The position numbers and the translations under genes were made by a program. Of a DNA stretch of 61,784 nt, positions 34,201 through 42,697 are shown in pieces (positions within the stretch are counted from its first letter, which is position 1; each line of letters starts with the position of its first letter). The notes under the pieces are model-generated. The model was not told the origin of the DNA. It saw nothing but the letters and a program-made list of their open reading frames with translations, and did not search any database. The DNA lies in IMG/VR virus record IMGVR_UViG_3300029448_000029, positions 1 to 61,784 of that record. The stretch is one strand, 5' to 3'. The DNA comes from a virus.

Positions 34201-36052
34201 TGTAAAGTCCAGAGACGACACCACCACCATACTCACCACCAGTCACGAATTTTGGTGCAACGTCTGGGTGTCTAAAGAAATCATAGAGAGTTTCAGAGGA
34301 GAGTGCTGAAGGACATTGTGTTGTTTGACACCGTGAACCGAGACCCGCATACTTGGAGCCAGCAGCGATACAATCGTCTCCAGTCACTCCATCGACACAG
34401 TTCCCGAATGTGCAACAGGAACCCGTCCCACCGGAACAGAGACCGTCGAAACAGGGAATACCTCTACCTCGGAAGAATCCACCGATCTCCTGACAAAGAT
34501 ACTGACTAACTTCAGTGCAGTTTCCAAGTCCATCACAGCAAGCACCAGTATCAAAGATTGAAAGCGTGCAATCAACTTGACCACATCCCTGACTGGCATC
34601 TGGATTACTCTCAGGCAAATAACCAATGAATCCCGCAAACGACGAATACAAATCGGGAGTAAATCGACCGAGAGCAAGACACTCTTCAGGACAAAGTATG
34701 TTACACGTTAACGGGTTTTGTGGATCCAACCCATAAATGCCTTGCCAGTTTCCGGGCCATCCTTGTTCGGGGATTTCTGGTATCAACGTGTCAAGACCAA
34801 GCGGATCAAGAACTTCATTGTATTGACAGCATGGACCAATCGCATCTGCGTTGATGGGGCCGCTAAGGGTTCCACATACATTTAATCTATCGTCACCAAA
34901 GAAACCAAAGGCATTAGAAATATAATCTGGAACAAAGAAGCCGGGACAGTTTGGTTGACTTTGGAATGTGGGTGAGCCATCACCGAGACAACAAACACCA
35001 ACGTTACCAAAACCACCACCAATTAAAGTATCGTCTTCGTTACAGTAATGTGTTTCATCATAAGTTACAAGACTACCTGAATCATTCCAGTAAACCAAGT
35101 TACCATACCAAGAATTACCGTTTGAAATAAACGTGTAAATGTCTCGATTACCGCTAAAGCAAGGTTTTCTAATGAACGGGAATTTAACCTCAGAATTGGT
35201 TGATGTAAATCTATCAACACTCGCAGGTGTTCCCGTTGCACCTTCAACAACCAAGAAGAATGCAGCACTTTTATCAGAGGGTGGTTCTGTAATATTGACG
35301 ATGATTGGAACGGTGTCAATATCGTTACCTTCTATTTGTGCATCTTGTGCCTGAACAAGGAAAGTTTTTCCTCTTGTCCAATCCACATCAACTCTCAATC
35401 CGTTTCTACCCGCAATTATATCGGCACTTAATCCATCACCAGTTCCAAGTAAGATTGCAGGCTCAAGAACAGAGCGAACAGCCAGACCCTCAATTTCGTG
35501 TCTATCTAAAAATTCAGCGGCAGTTGCACCACTAATACCAACGATATCACCGGACGCATCAGCCATAATGAGTTGTTGCGGTGTTGCGGAAACATTTAAA
35601 TATCCTGTGCCAGAGATATCGTAATTAATATTAATGTTTCCGTTACTTTCGGTGAGAGTTAGATACTCACTCTCGACACCAATGTTTCTTATTTCCATTG
35701 ATCCAGCATCGGTGTCTACAGATTTTGCAAAAGTAAAACCACTGCCAAAATTATTGAATCGCAGATTTGTCATTCGTGTTGGGCCGGTGTTACCAAAAAT
35801 TTTATCACCGGAAACACCACCAGTAATTGCAGTTATTTTATGTTGTGTTTCGATACCGTTGAACTGCGTGACAAAAGTTATTCCTTCACCCGTTTGATCG
35901 AATCGGAAGAAGTTACCGCCAGTGTGTCCTGTTGGGCCTGTATTTGCTGGTCCGGTGGGACCAGTGGGACCAGTTATACCAATAGGACCAGTCGGTCCAG
36001 TCGGCCCCGTGCCCGTTCTAACAAATTTAGAAAACCCAACATATATCGGCAT
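31220..36052 (-). CDS. Giant collagen-like, Cys-rich fibre protein with DUF1566-like domain (1610 aa)
   Basis: Largest of the fibre paralogues. Gly-X-Y repeats at residues 14-46 (GTGPTGPTGPIGITGPTGPT). CC modules at about 352-580, e.g. GACCDGLGNCTEVSQYLCQE and GSCCTFGNCVDGVTGDDC. A long DUF1566-like region starts at GGEYGGGVVSGLYNPYG (about 604), contains SPWYLPSPDEMAYIARK (about 1187) and GEYWTSMG, and ends RPIRLVRADGRYP (about 1397). A late CTLSSGYCFLTNRYDC module and a Ser-rich tail SSSSSSSSGY follow, like the 1281-aa protein. TAATG overlap with the upstream gene. Likely an adhesin-type fibre. Confidence 0.78.
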   Translation of the reverse strand: MPIYVGFSKFVRTGTGPTGPTGPIGITGPTGPTGPANTGPTGHTGGNFFRFDQTGEGITFVTQFNGIETQHKITAITGGVSGDKIFGNTGPTRMTNLRFNNFGSGFTFAKSVDTDAGSMEIRNIGVESEYLTLTESNGNININYDISGTGYLNVSATPQQLIMADASGDIVGISGATAAEFLDRHEIEGLAVRSVLEPAILLGTGDGLSADIIAGRNGLRVDVDWTRGKTFLVQAQDAQIEGNDIDTVPIIVNITEPPSDKSAAFFLVVEGATGTPASVDRFTSTNSEVKFPFIRKPCFSGNRDIYTFISNGNSWYGNLVYWNDSGSLVTYDETHYCNEDDTLIGGGFGNVGVCCLGDGSPTFQSQPNCPGFFVPDYISNAFGFFGDDRLNVCGTLSGPINADAIGPCCQYNEVLDPLGLDTLIPEIPEQGWPGNWQGIYGLDPQNPLTCNILCPEECLALGRFTPDLYSSFAGFIGYLPESNPDASQGCGQVDCTLSIFDTGACCDGLGNCTEVSQYLCQEIGGFFRGRGIPCFDGLCSGGTGSCCTFGNCVDGVTGDDCIAAGSKYAGLGSRCQTTQCPSALSSETLYDFFRHPDVAPKFVTGGEYGGGVVSGLYNPYGSVLLGNAGFGVKESDFTNEQIQPTYGENAYISDQISPSDPKNEPALPAFAENSEQHIPGYGQANNGRSLLGNWSTSGLDVYDNEYVTGLMSGSEIVRYYWPKSLVTNNRVASNFYRSSYDYHGYGYDDRESKSYWEGLSNPNDGEVREDAWFIIVSLDDAKLEDGTEQFKWGLTGSNYGPITNINTPGNIGTDRQSDQTYMDIDLQRSNSPGSLHNGEVGGSFRPIFRTKEGFYRRTLDETNQFKSGWPARAERASRTNISVSSSPPGEYQTQDRVDLTHTNPVPPGILAEGEGGQFDSGPGQNISKSMFINSATTYNTARATGVQFNVNGLSKLFSKVPPDFNRGVGPTNSRGEFGPDMNGVYHRNWGLHNTVRMAHALNHGYYNCRPDSSTDLCNGTYDYLPPDGNNPVFCSELGESFTCGCVNTPVSVTSGGTVIGCGPGVGRSDGFAYASFPFNPVIGGYADYLLNVYPHAFSRFSAEAVEEYYNSPSYVGEYWFGKIQTPGLETAEPTAKLSSVHVIRSKYDDRLHSVDEDGVSQPCPDNFCDPENNWIYPNPPFMSPWYLPSPDEMAYIARKVALEGLNEKIVAAGGDAIRGEYWTSMGAFDFSGRLTEFEELQSSLQEAFAGLDMSRFSIESGAGPVGPDDDWTQEELDRWNALHEAYYSWQRKLIEGQANHLENPEGLLFIGSTADATQIGTGDNKGFTGLAPYVGTKVPRNDGRIQENVGDRIVGHMTKAWAMTFPNNLNSEDVTDGFSMKKLSKSDDTAKVRPIRLVRADGRYPKAGFDNLDPSKRGSFIDKHARLWYIPYVFNTDEPFADPTINRTHFISEFSPGVTGESNIFDPGFTHRYFTDPEAVPQYQGRSTNTGAIFGSCTLSSGYCFLTNRYDCVNFYAGDYGGDGSRCPEEEFASASRPFEPVDPNESMRLLKSYIEAGRPILGDDINTQSGTSGRGTSTPSTPSSPSPRSTRSSGGSMGGSSSSSSSSGY
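34310..34998 (-). repeat. CC-type cysteine modules (1610-aa fibre)
   Basis: It encodes about residues 352-580: GVCCLGDGSPTF, GPCCQYNEVLDP, GACCDGLGNCTE and GSCCTFGNCVDG units, the last two with the full C(x3)G(x4-8)G(x3)C ending. The first two are expanded by insertions. Confidence 0.78.
35915..36013 (-). repeat. Collagen-like Gly-X-Y tract (1610-aa fibre)
   Basis: Eleven Gly-X-Y triplets at residues 14-46, dominated by GPT, interrupted at PANTGPTGHTGG. Confidence 0.87.
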
Positions 36053-37230
36053 TATGAAAGTCCAAGTGTAGTTTTAATATTACTTACCTCAGTATTTATG
36101 CTGTTAACTGTGGAATTTATATCATCTAAAGTATCCGCACTTGCCGTATTTGTTGTGAGTTTATTCGTAACTTCTAAATCAGTGACTGTAATTTTTCTTG
36201 GAATTGTTACACCTATCGTGTTTTTAACTTTCAATAATGTTATTGTTTCAACTTCAGTTGCAGACCCATCAACATCAAAACGATACTGCGTGGTGGGAAC
36301 AATTCTTGGAATAACAAATCGCGTAATAGTTCTTTTTGTTACTGAATACTCATTTCCATCCACTTTTATATTTTTTCCAGTATCGGCTTGAGACTGTCCA
36401 GTGTTTCTATTAACGGTTATGGTATTTGCTCCAACGTTCACTCCCGTGATTCTAGCAGAGTAAGTTTGTGATCTGCCGTCTTGTTGTATTGCTTGTTGAC
36501 CGATGAGACTTTGTGTAAGCCTGTTTCCGTTAATTTCAATTTCTTCAGTATAACCAAACTGTGTCCCAAAATAATTAAATGCCTCTGGGTATTCTGTGGT
36601 TTTTAAATATTGAGATCCTTTTGATACGTTTATGTAATTTGGTGGAGTAATAAAAGAATCGCCGCCCACGACTGTCAATACTTCTCCAATATCCGTGTCG
36701 GTGTCATTGGTAGATGCAACCTCACCACCAATGGAATAACCAATGTAGTTAAGAACAACAGCGTTGTTTGTTCCATCGTCCATTTTCTGAAGAACTGGCT
36801 TAACAACTTCAGTTGGCTGGAAAGGTGCTATGTTTTGAACTCCACCAGTAACCGATGGACTTAAGAAGAAAATATCATTACCACCAGATGCCCCATCTAT
36901 GGTTCCGGTAGGTGTATTATCAACAAATTTATCCGAGGGGAAACTTATTTGACCGAAGATCACAACGTTCATAGTGTCATCATCAATGGACTCAACCACA
37001 CCGACAACCTCTGCATTTTCAGCGTTGTTCGCAAGCGACGTTTTGTATTGTTTGGCACTTTCGTCGCTCACATCATAGCGAATAACATCACCTGCCGTGA
37101 TTCCTTCTTCAAAAGAATAGTCACTACTAACCAAAGGAATCTGCGCAAGAATTCGTGAACCTATACTATTAAGGTTCACCGAGGTGATTGATGACATGAT
37201 GTTAGAACTAGAAGAGCAACTTGATGACAT
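36052..37230 (-). CDS. Tail fibre/collar-domain protein
   Basis: A 392-aa structural protein. Residues about 45-130 (AGDVIRYDVSDESAKQYKTS, NAENAEVVGVVESI, then FFLSPSVTGG and EVVKPVLQKMDDG) are a beta module also present twice in the 756-aa neighbour. KGSQYLKTTEYPEAFNYFGT followed by QFGY is a phage tail-collar-domain motif as in short tail fibres. The C-terminus has a helical coiled stretch (TLDDINSTVNSINTEVSNIK). GAGG ribosome site. Role: part of the host-recognition apparatus, inferred from domains. Confidence 0.75.
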   Translation of the reverse strand: MSSSCSSSSNIMSSITSVNLNSIGSRILAQIPLVSSDYSFEEGITAGDVIRYDVSDESAKQYKTSLANNAENAEVVGVVESIDDDTMNVVIFGQISFPSDKFVDNTPTGTIDGASGGNDIFFLSPSVTGGVQNIAPFQPTEVVKPVLQKMDDGTNNAVVLNYIGYSIGGEVASTNDTDTDIGEVLTVVGGDSFITPPNYINVSKGSQYLKTTEYPEAFNYFGTQFGYTEEIEINGNRLTQSLIGQQAIQQDGRSQTYSARITGVNVGANTITVNRNTGQSQADTGKNIKVDGNEYSVTKRTITRFVIPRIVPTTQYRFDVDGSATEVETITLLKVKNTIGVTIPRKITVTDLEVTNKLTTNTASADTLDDINSTVNSINTEVSNIKTTLGLS

Positions 37231-37238
37231 GGTTTACC

Positions 37239-39509
37239 TCATGATTGGGATGGCATTCCGGGGATATTATTGTTTAAATCTGCGTCTGCAACATAGTGAA
37301 CAGATATCTTATCGAAGTCAACGACCCCACTTGTTGTTTCGATAATGAATCCGTCTTTTGTTACGTTTGTTTTTGAAAGTGATGATACCAAACTACCGGA
37401 TCTAACTTGTAAGTTATGTCCTACAGATCCACCCGCGTCTTTCAAATCGTTCTGAGCGGTGGCATTGTAAGCATCCCCAGTTTCTCCGGAGAAAGGTGAG
37501 TAGAACTCTAACACCTCTGGTGTTCCTCTCATTCTCACTGGGAATCTAACAGTGTGATCATTGCTATTTGGGAGATCAACAAAGTTAATTGATGTAGCAT
37601 CTGGAATATTATTAATCGTTGTGTTTGTCAACGTGGTAACATCTGGGGCATAACTTCTCTGATAATATCTGGCACATAATTCATACTCATCCTCAATGGT
37701 TCTGGGTTCAACCGGAGTCGAAGAGATACCTCTTTCAAGTTTAAACTGTGCAAGATCAATATTTCCACTAACTTTAGTTAAGTCAAGACCCGTGGCAAAG
37801 TAGTGTGGTAAGTTTGCACTTGGTGTGTTGTCCATTTCGGGAACACTAAATACGGTAATATATTTTTTCCAACTGGTTCCAAACTCAATCGCACCCAGTT
37901 CAGTTTTGGTTTCAGTATTGAGTCCGTTATAGTTTTGTTTAATGAACACTTCTGCTGTTTGCCCAGAATTTGCCGCTTTCGCATAGAAACCAAGAGTCAT
38001 ATTTTCACCACGGAAAGAATCTGCACCCTCTATTCTATGTTCAACGTGAATAATATCATCATATGTGTTGCCGGGGATGCTGTTGTTTAATCTGGTATAG
38101 TAAAGTGGATTACCTTCAACCTCTGTTTGTGTGATAGCAAATTCTTTTCTCTCGATACTCAATGTTCCGCTACCAGTAACACCAACAAAGTCGGTGTTGG
38201 TTCGATTCAATCTAACCCATCTATCAGCGAAGTATGTTGGTCCTGTTCCAAGGTGTGCAGATCCAACACCAACACCTCTTTGCCAAATCGTCATCGAGCC
38301 ATTGGGGAGAAGGTTTTGGTTAACATACGAAACACCACCCGTTGATGCCGTAAGTCCCCCGACATTTGGAATTGCGTTTCTAGCATATTGTTGACCAACA
38401 CCGTTTGTCGCTGAACTTGAGCCTGAAATTTGCCCAAGCATCGGATTTACTACTATCGCAGAATCACTTCCACGAGACACACCGACAGCGACGACGGGGG
38501 ATCCAGTAAACGTTGAAGTTAAATCACCATCATCATTTACATACAATGGGCCAAGTGAATTCGTTGGTGATTCCACGACATAACCACTTGTAACAATTTT
38601 AACTGTTAATGGAGAGGATGATGGAACGGCAGTCACGACTCCAACTATGCTACTAAGAGTTGATTCTGTGTTTGCTTTTGCGATAGTATATGAACTTCCA
38701 TCATAAGCGATAACTTTACCAATGGTGAATCCTGCGAGTATAGCGAAGGGAACTTGTGCGGTCGTGAGGAAGAAAGCATTGTTGTCTGCGTTCGTGTCTC
38801 CGGTGCCACCAGTTCCTGCGAGCAATTGTCCTCTATAATTGTAGAAAACACCACCAGTTGAACTCGTTGCAAGGAAAACTGGTTTTGAAACTTGACCAAT
38901 AACATTTGGTTCATCTTTGGTTAAACGACCTGGATTTAGGGGATCCAAGAAGTGAATGCAACCAGCGGACAATCCCCCATTACTTTCATTAAAACCACCA
39001 AGATCAACAAAGCCATGAGTGGCAACCGAAATTTCATTAGTTCCTCGTTCACCCAGAGCGATACCTAAAACCTCTGCGTTTGTTGCATTGTCCGCTTTTG
39101 CAAGTGTCACACCACCAATGCTCTCATCATAGCGAACGATATCACCTCCGGTGATGCCGGTGTTGTGTCCACTAATACCAAGACTAACTGTTTTAACACC
39201 AGCAAATGCGGCACTAAAATCATAATTAAGTGTGCCGTTAATGGAGACATCATTAAACGTCATACCCTTACTAACGTTACCACTTAATTCAACAAGAACA
39301 TCACCCGCAGAAACACCCGTGGGTGTGAAGCCAGCCGAATCGGAAGTTATACCGACAACAAGATTGATACCATCACCAGAGATACCATCGTAAATTTTAA
39401 GTCGATTTAACTTACCGATAATATCAATGTTGGTTTTTGATGCCCATTCAAAGAAAGACGTATTTGAAGTCAGTTCTTCGATTTGAAAATTATTGTCTTC
39501 TACTCCCAT
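37239..39509 (-). CDS. Tail fibre protein with carbohydrate-binding-like C-terminus
   Basis: A 756-aa protein. The N-terminal half has two or three copies of the GGDIVRYDES...NAEVLGIA / GKVIAYDGSSYTIAKANTES beta module, including SAGCIHFLDPLNPGRL and QVSKPVFLAT. From about residue 400, NLLPNGSMTIWQRGVGVG followed by YFADRWVR starts a jelly-roll-like region common in phage receptor-binding proteins, closing with FKLERGISSTPVEPRTIEDE and YELCARYYQRSY. GAGG ribosome site; the last 9 bases separate it from the collar-domain protein. Probably receptor binding. Confidence 0.8.
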   Translation of the reverse strand: MGVEDNNFQIEELTSNTSFFEWASKTNIDIIGKLNRLKIYDGISGDGINLVVGITSDSAGFTPTGVSAGDVLVELSGNVSKGMTFNDVSINGTLNYDFSAAFAGVKTVSLGISGHNTGITGGDIVRYDESIGGVTLAKADNATNAEVLGIALGERGTNEISVATHGFVDLGGFNESNGGLSAGCIHFLDPLNPGRLTKDEPNVIGQVSKPVFLATSSTGGVFYNYRGQLLAGTGGTGDTNADNNAFFLTTAQVPFAILAGFTIGKVIAYDGSSYTIAKANTESTLSSIVGVVTAVPSSSPLTVKIVTSGYVVESPTNSLGPLYVNDDGDLTSTFTGSPVVAVGVSRGSDSAIVVNPMLGQISGSSSATNGVGQQYARNAIPNVGGLTASTGGVSYVNQNLLPNGSMTIWQRGVGVGSAHLGTGPTYFADRWVRLNRTNTDFVGVTGSGTLSIERKEFAITQTEVEGNPLYYTRLNNSIPGNTYDDIIHVEHRIEGADSFRGENMTLGFYAKAANSGQTAEVFIKQNYNGLNTETKTELGAIEFGTSWKKYITVFSVPEMDNTPSANLPHYFATGLDLTKVSGNIDLAQFKLERGISSTPVEPRTIEDEYELCARYYQRSYAPDVTTLTNTTINNIPDATSINFVDLPNSNDHTVRFPVRMRGTPEVLEFYSPFSGETGDAYNATAQNDLKDAGGSVGHNLQVRSGSLVSSLSKTNVTKDGFIIETTSGVVDFDKISVHYVADADLNNNIPGMPSQS

Positions 39510-39516
39510 GTTTACC

Positions 39517-41742
39517 TCAAGTTATTTTAGTGATTAGTAAATTGTTCATGTATCTAATCTCTTTATTTAGGTGATCTATGTAAAACACTGGAGCAAAGTT
39601 TTCCGTATCTTCTAAATTTACAGAGTCAACAAAATCTGCCCCAGAAAAGTTTATTTGAATTCTCGTTGGACCCAACGATTTGGATCTTTTTGGTTTGAAT
39701 GATGGATCTTGATTTGAATCTATTTCTCGTTGCAACATATTTAGTCCGACAACCGTTTTTCCAGAATTTAATTTTGGTATGGATAATGCAAAAGCACTTT
39801 CATTCGTAAGTGCATAACTTAAACGAACAGGGTATCTCAACCCATCTCCACCTCTCGTTTTATCGACAGAGTAATAGTCAGATTCTAAAAAAGTCACATT
39901 AATGTTGTTTGTATTCTCACTTACCGACAACGGATTTTGTTTCGTTATGGTTCTCTCTGTATAATTACCGACACCACCACCGAGAGCAATTCTATCTGGG
40001 AATAGAGGAGTCGCTCCGTTCCAGTGTCCTCCACCAACTCTCATGTTTTCGGACTGAGAGCCATTGTAATACGGCCAAGAGAATCCAACTTCACCTAAGA
40101 ATGAGAAACCCTCTCTGATATTTTGTTGGAACTCGTTGAGGTCTGATGAAGATATCGTTGAGCCATTATAGAAGCCAATGTAACGATAGTTTTTATTATC
40201 ACGTTGTTGATCTATAGAATCAATACCCGTTTTAAGATTTTCCTCACTTTGAACGTCGGTTTGTATTCCATAATCACCATGAAACTGTTGTCCGATAGCA
40301 TCAAGACCGTTTGGCATATAATACTCCACATCGTTTAAAACGTGTATGTGGAAACCGATAAGCCCTCTTTGTCTTTCCTCTACAGTTCTTGCCTCCTCTG
40401 GTGTCGGACTTGCATCTCTTGCCGCTTGCTTTGTTCGATACAAAGGATAGTAACCTAAAACATCAAAAGGTCCTGTCTCAGTAACTCCCAATGATTGCTG
40501 TTGCGATTCGTCCTCAACGATAACCGTGGGGGGAGAAAAACGATACGGGTGATCTTGAGGCAACTGAGAAGCAATTTGATATTTGTGTGCGAAATATCCC
40601 TCTAATTTGTTTCTAATTTCATCGTTTAAAACAAGCCTTGGACCGAGTTGATCAGTGTCACCCGCACAAACACTACTCCAATAATTTTCCTCCATAGCCT
40701 TTACATAAACAATTTCAGTAACAGCAGAAGATTGCGGTATAAATTGCCGAGTAATTTCCTCTGGATCTGGATCGTCCTCTGGACGTCCACTTTTTATTTT
40801 ATACGCACCTAAAGTTGTTTCAAATGGCGCACTCAATCCCGTTCTAACGTATGCAACGATATCCTCAAATGGTCGAACATCTAATTGTCTACCATCAATA
40901 AATGTTCCTATATGATTTGCTGGGACACTAATGCCGGTCGTTTCCGTTGATATTCTTAACATACCAGCACTAATTCTTGCTTTTGTTCCAAAATCAAGTT
41001 CGGGTATCGTGGAGTTTAATGTTGTTATAACTTTTTCATTAAAAATATTTCTAGCCCCAGCGGAAAAATACACACCAACAGAATTGTTGTCATAATTCAC
41101 ACCAAAATGAAGATGACCACCATCAAATTCAACTGTTTGACCACTTTCCCCCGAAGCAAGAGCCCCGTGTCCTAATACAACTCCAAAATTTTCCTCTTGA
41201 TTAATACTATCAACATAAGTCGATGGATTAACCGTTACAGTCATAACCAATACGTCTCTTAATCCACCAAATATTTGTGTGCCATCTGGACAATTATAAT
41301 AATTGCCTTCCTCGTATTGATTGTTACCGAAAATAACATTGGCAGCGCCAGGGGCACGAACTTGCTTTGTCATTGCAGTGCCATTTCCATTTTCATCAAA
41401 AACTAAAATTTTTGTGTTTGGCCTATTACCCACAGTCGCAGTTTTTACCTCGGGTGCGTTTGGATTATCAAGATTGCTCGACATTGGATAAATAGACTTT
41501 TTCACTTGAGCAAAATTTGCCCCAGGCACATAATTTACTCCATTTTCATCTTTGGAAAAATTAACTGTATTTTTAAGTGGAAAGGCAGGATCAGTGGTGG
41601 TTTCATATTCAGTTATGCTGTCTTGATTAACCCAATAAACTAAACTTTCATCCAAATCATTGGGTGTCCATAGTCGTGTAACTGGTGGTGCAGAAGGAGT
41701 CTCCGTTGCATCCTTTCCAAATTGTCTATCTTCGCATGACAT
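39517..41742 (-). CDS. Virion protein with LamG/concanavalin-like domain
   Basis: A 741-aa structural protein. The first half starts with LWTPNDLDESLVYWVNQDSI and ends its lectin-like domain at RNKLEGYFAHKYQIASQLPQ followed by DHPY, the classic end of LamG/ConA-like modules in phage and environmental proteins. The C-terminal 230 residues (YRYIGFYNGSTISSSDLNEF onward, ending FYIDHLNKEIRYMNNL) are a diverged copy of the neighbouring 315-aa protein. Start overlaps the upstream stop (TAATG). Likely a tail or baseplate-associated glycan-binding protein; not a recognised T4 gene. Confidence 0.72.
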   Translation of the reverse strand: MSCEDRQFGKDATETPSAPPVTRLWTPNDLDESLVYWVNQDSITEYETTTDPAFPLKNTVNFSKDENGVNYVPGANFAQVKKSIYPMSSNLDNPNAPEVKTATVGNRPNTKILVFDENGNGTAMTKQVRAPGAANVIFGNNQYEEGNYYNCPDGTQIFGGLRDVLVMTVTVNPSTYVDSINQEENFGVVLGHGALASGESGQTVEFDGGHLHFGVNYDNNSVGVYFSAGARNIFNEKVITTLNSTIPELDFGTKARISAGMLRISTETTGISVPANHIGTFIDGRQLDVRPFEDIVAYVRTGLSAPFETTLGAYKIKSGRPEDDPDPEEITRQFIPQSSAVTEIVYVKAMEENYWSSVCAGDTDQLGPRLVLNDEIRNKLEGYFAHKYQIASQLPQDHPYRFSPPTVIVEDESQQQSLGVTETGPFDVLGYYPLYRTKQAARDASPTPEEARTVEERQRGLIGFHIHVLNDVEYYMPNGLDAIGQQFHGDYGIQTDVQSEENLKTGIDSIDQQRDNKNYRYIGFYNGSTISSSDLNEFQQNIREGFSFLGEVGFSWPYYNGSQSENMRVGGGHWNGATPLFPDRIALGGGVGNYTERTITKQNPLSVSENTNNINVTFLESDYYSVDKTRGGDGLRYPVRLSYALTNESAFALSIPKLNSGKTVVGLNMLQREIDSNQDPSFKPKRSKSLGPTRIQINFSGADFVDSVNLEDTENFAPVFYIDHLNKEIRYMNNLLITKIT

Positions 41743-42689
41743 TAACCAGCACCACCATAACTACCCAAAGTTAAGGAGGAGTTGGCTGCATTTGTAACAA
41801 AAACAGGAAGTCCGTTCATATATCGAACTTCACTTTCCCCATGATCAATGTAAAGAACATCTGCCACTTGACTTGCCGAGAAAAGAGAAAGTCCATTCAC
41901 ACCATCGGGATCATGAACTCCAATCTGTTGAAAAGAAATTTCAACTCGTGCTGCACCAGCAGCAACGTCATTGTAAAAACCAGATGAATTATCATTCAAA
42001 GTGCTATCTGCACCTTGTTCTGGATTTGTCATGGTTGTGGGTTTTACATATCTTTGAACCATTGTCAGTCCAACATTTGTGACTCCCGACTCTCTTTTTG
42101 GAATCGTGGCAGTATAGTCACCCAAACTAGAATTTAAATAAACCATATATTTAAATCCATTATCCACTTGCGTGCCTGTTTTTATTTCTGAGAAATAAAA
42201 CCCGTCTTTAAAAGTTATTCTAAGTGCATCTCCCAAGTCTATAACATCGACCAAATCAGGAATATCGTTAAAAAACGCAGGGTAATTTAGCGGATCAATA
42301 ACAATGTCACCCGCCCCATCAAATGATATTTGAGCGAATTCAATATTGTTGTATGGTGAAACTGGAGTTGCTCCTGCCCAACCGGGTCCGGCATATCTTC
42401 TATCAGTTTCCTCGTCTCCTGATCCAGAAAAAGGCTCACCAGAAAAAGCACCCCAAGCATTTACCATAAAAGCAAATAAAGACTGTTCAAGATAAAAATA
42501 TTCTTGAATCTCATTCAACTCTGCCGCTTGCAGAGGATATCCGGGTCTGAATGCAACATACTTGTAATTTTTTGCGTCTGCAAAAGCATCTAGTTGATGA
42601 GTTAAAACTCTGGAGTTATACGGTGCAACAGATAGAGGTGTTTTTGGTTCCTCATTTTTGATAGAGAATGGAAGAATAGGTCGTGCCAT
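41742..42689 (-). CDS. Virion structural protein, tail/baseplate associated
   Basis: A 315-aa protein with the motif YKYVAFRPGYPLQAAELNEI near residue 43, found at the N-terminus of phage tail-fibre/baseplate proteins, and a C-terminal VLYIDHGESEVRYMNGL. Both ends are shared with the last third of the adjacent 741-aa protein, so one arose from the other by duplication and fusion. It sits next to gp8, the slot of wedge/pin proteins gp9-gp11 in T4, but I see no specific similarity to those. GAGG ribosome site. Confidence 0.7.
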   Translation of the reverse strand: MARPILPFSIKNEEPKTPLSVAPYNSRVLTHQLDAFADAKNYKYVAFRPGYPLQAAELNEIQEYFYLEQSLFAFMVNAWGAFSGEPFSGSGDEETDRRYAGPGWAGATPVSPYNNIEFAQISFDGAGDIVIDPLNYPAFFNDIPDLVDVIDLGDALRITFKDGFYFSEIKTGTQVDNGFKYMVYLNSSLGDYTATIPKRESGVTNVGLTMVQRYVKPTTMTNPEQGADSTLNDNSSGFYNDVAAGAARVEISFQQIGVHDPDGVNGLSLFSASQVADVLYIDHGESEVRYMNGLPVFVTNAANSSLTLGSYGGAG

Positions 42690-42697
42690 TTGTTACC

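Noticed and set aside
21173-36052. Diversity-generating retroelement
   Set aside because: Suitable lectin-like domains exist, but no reverse transcriptase, template repeat or IMH-like element was found in the window.
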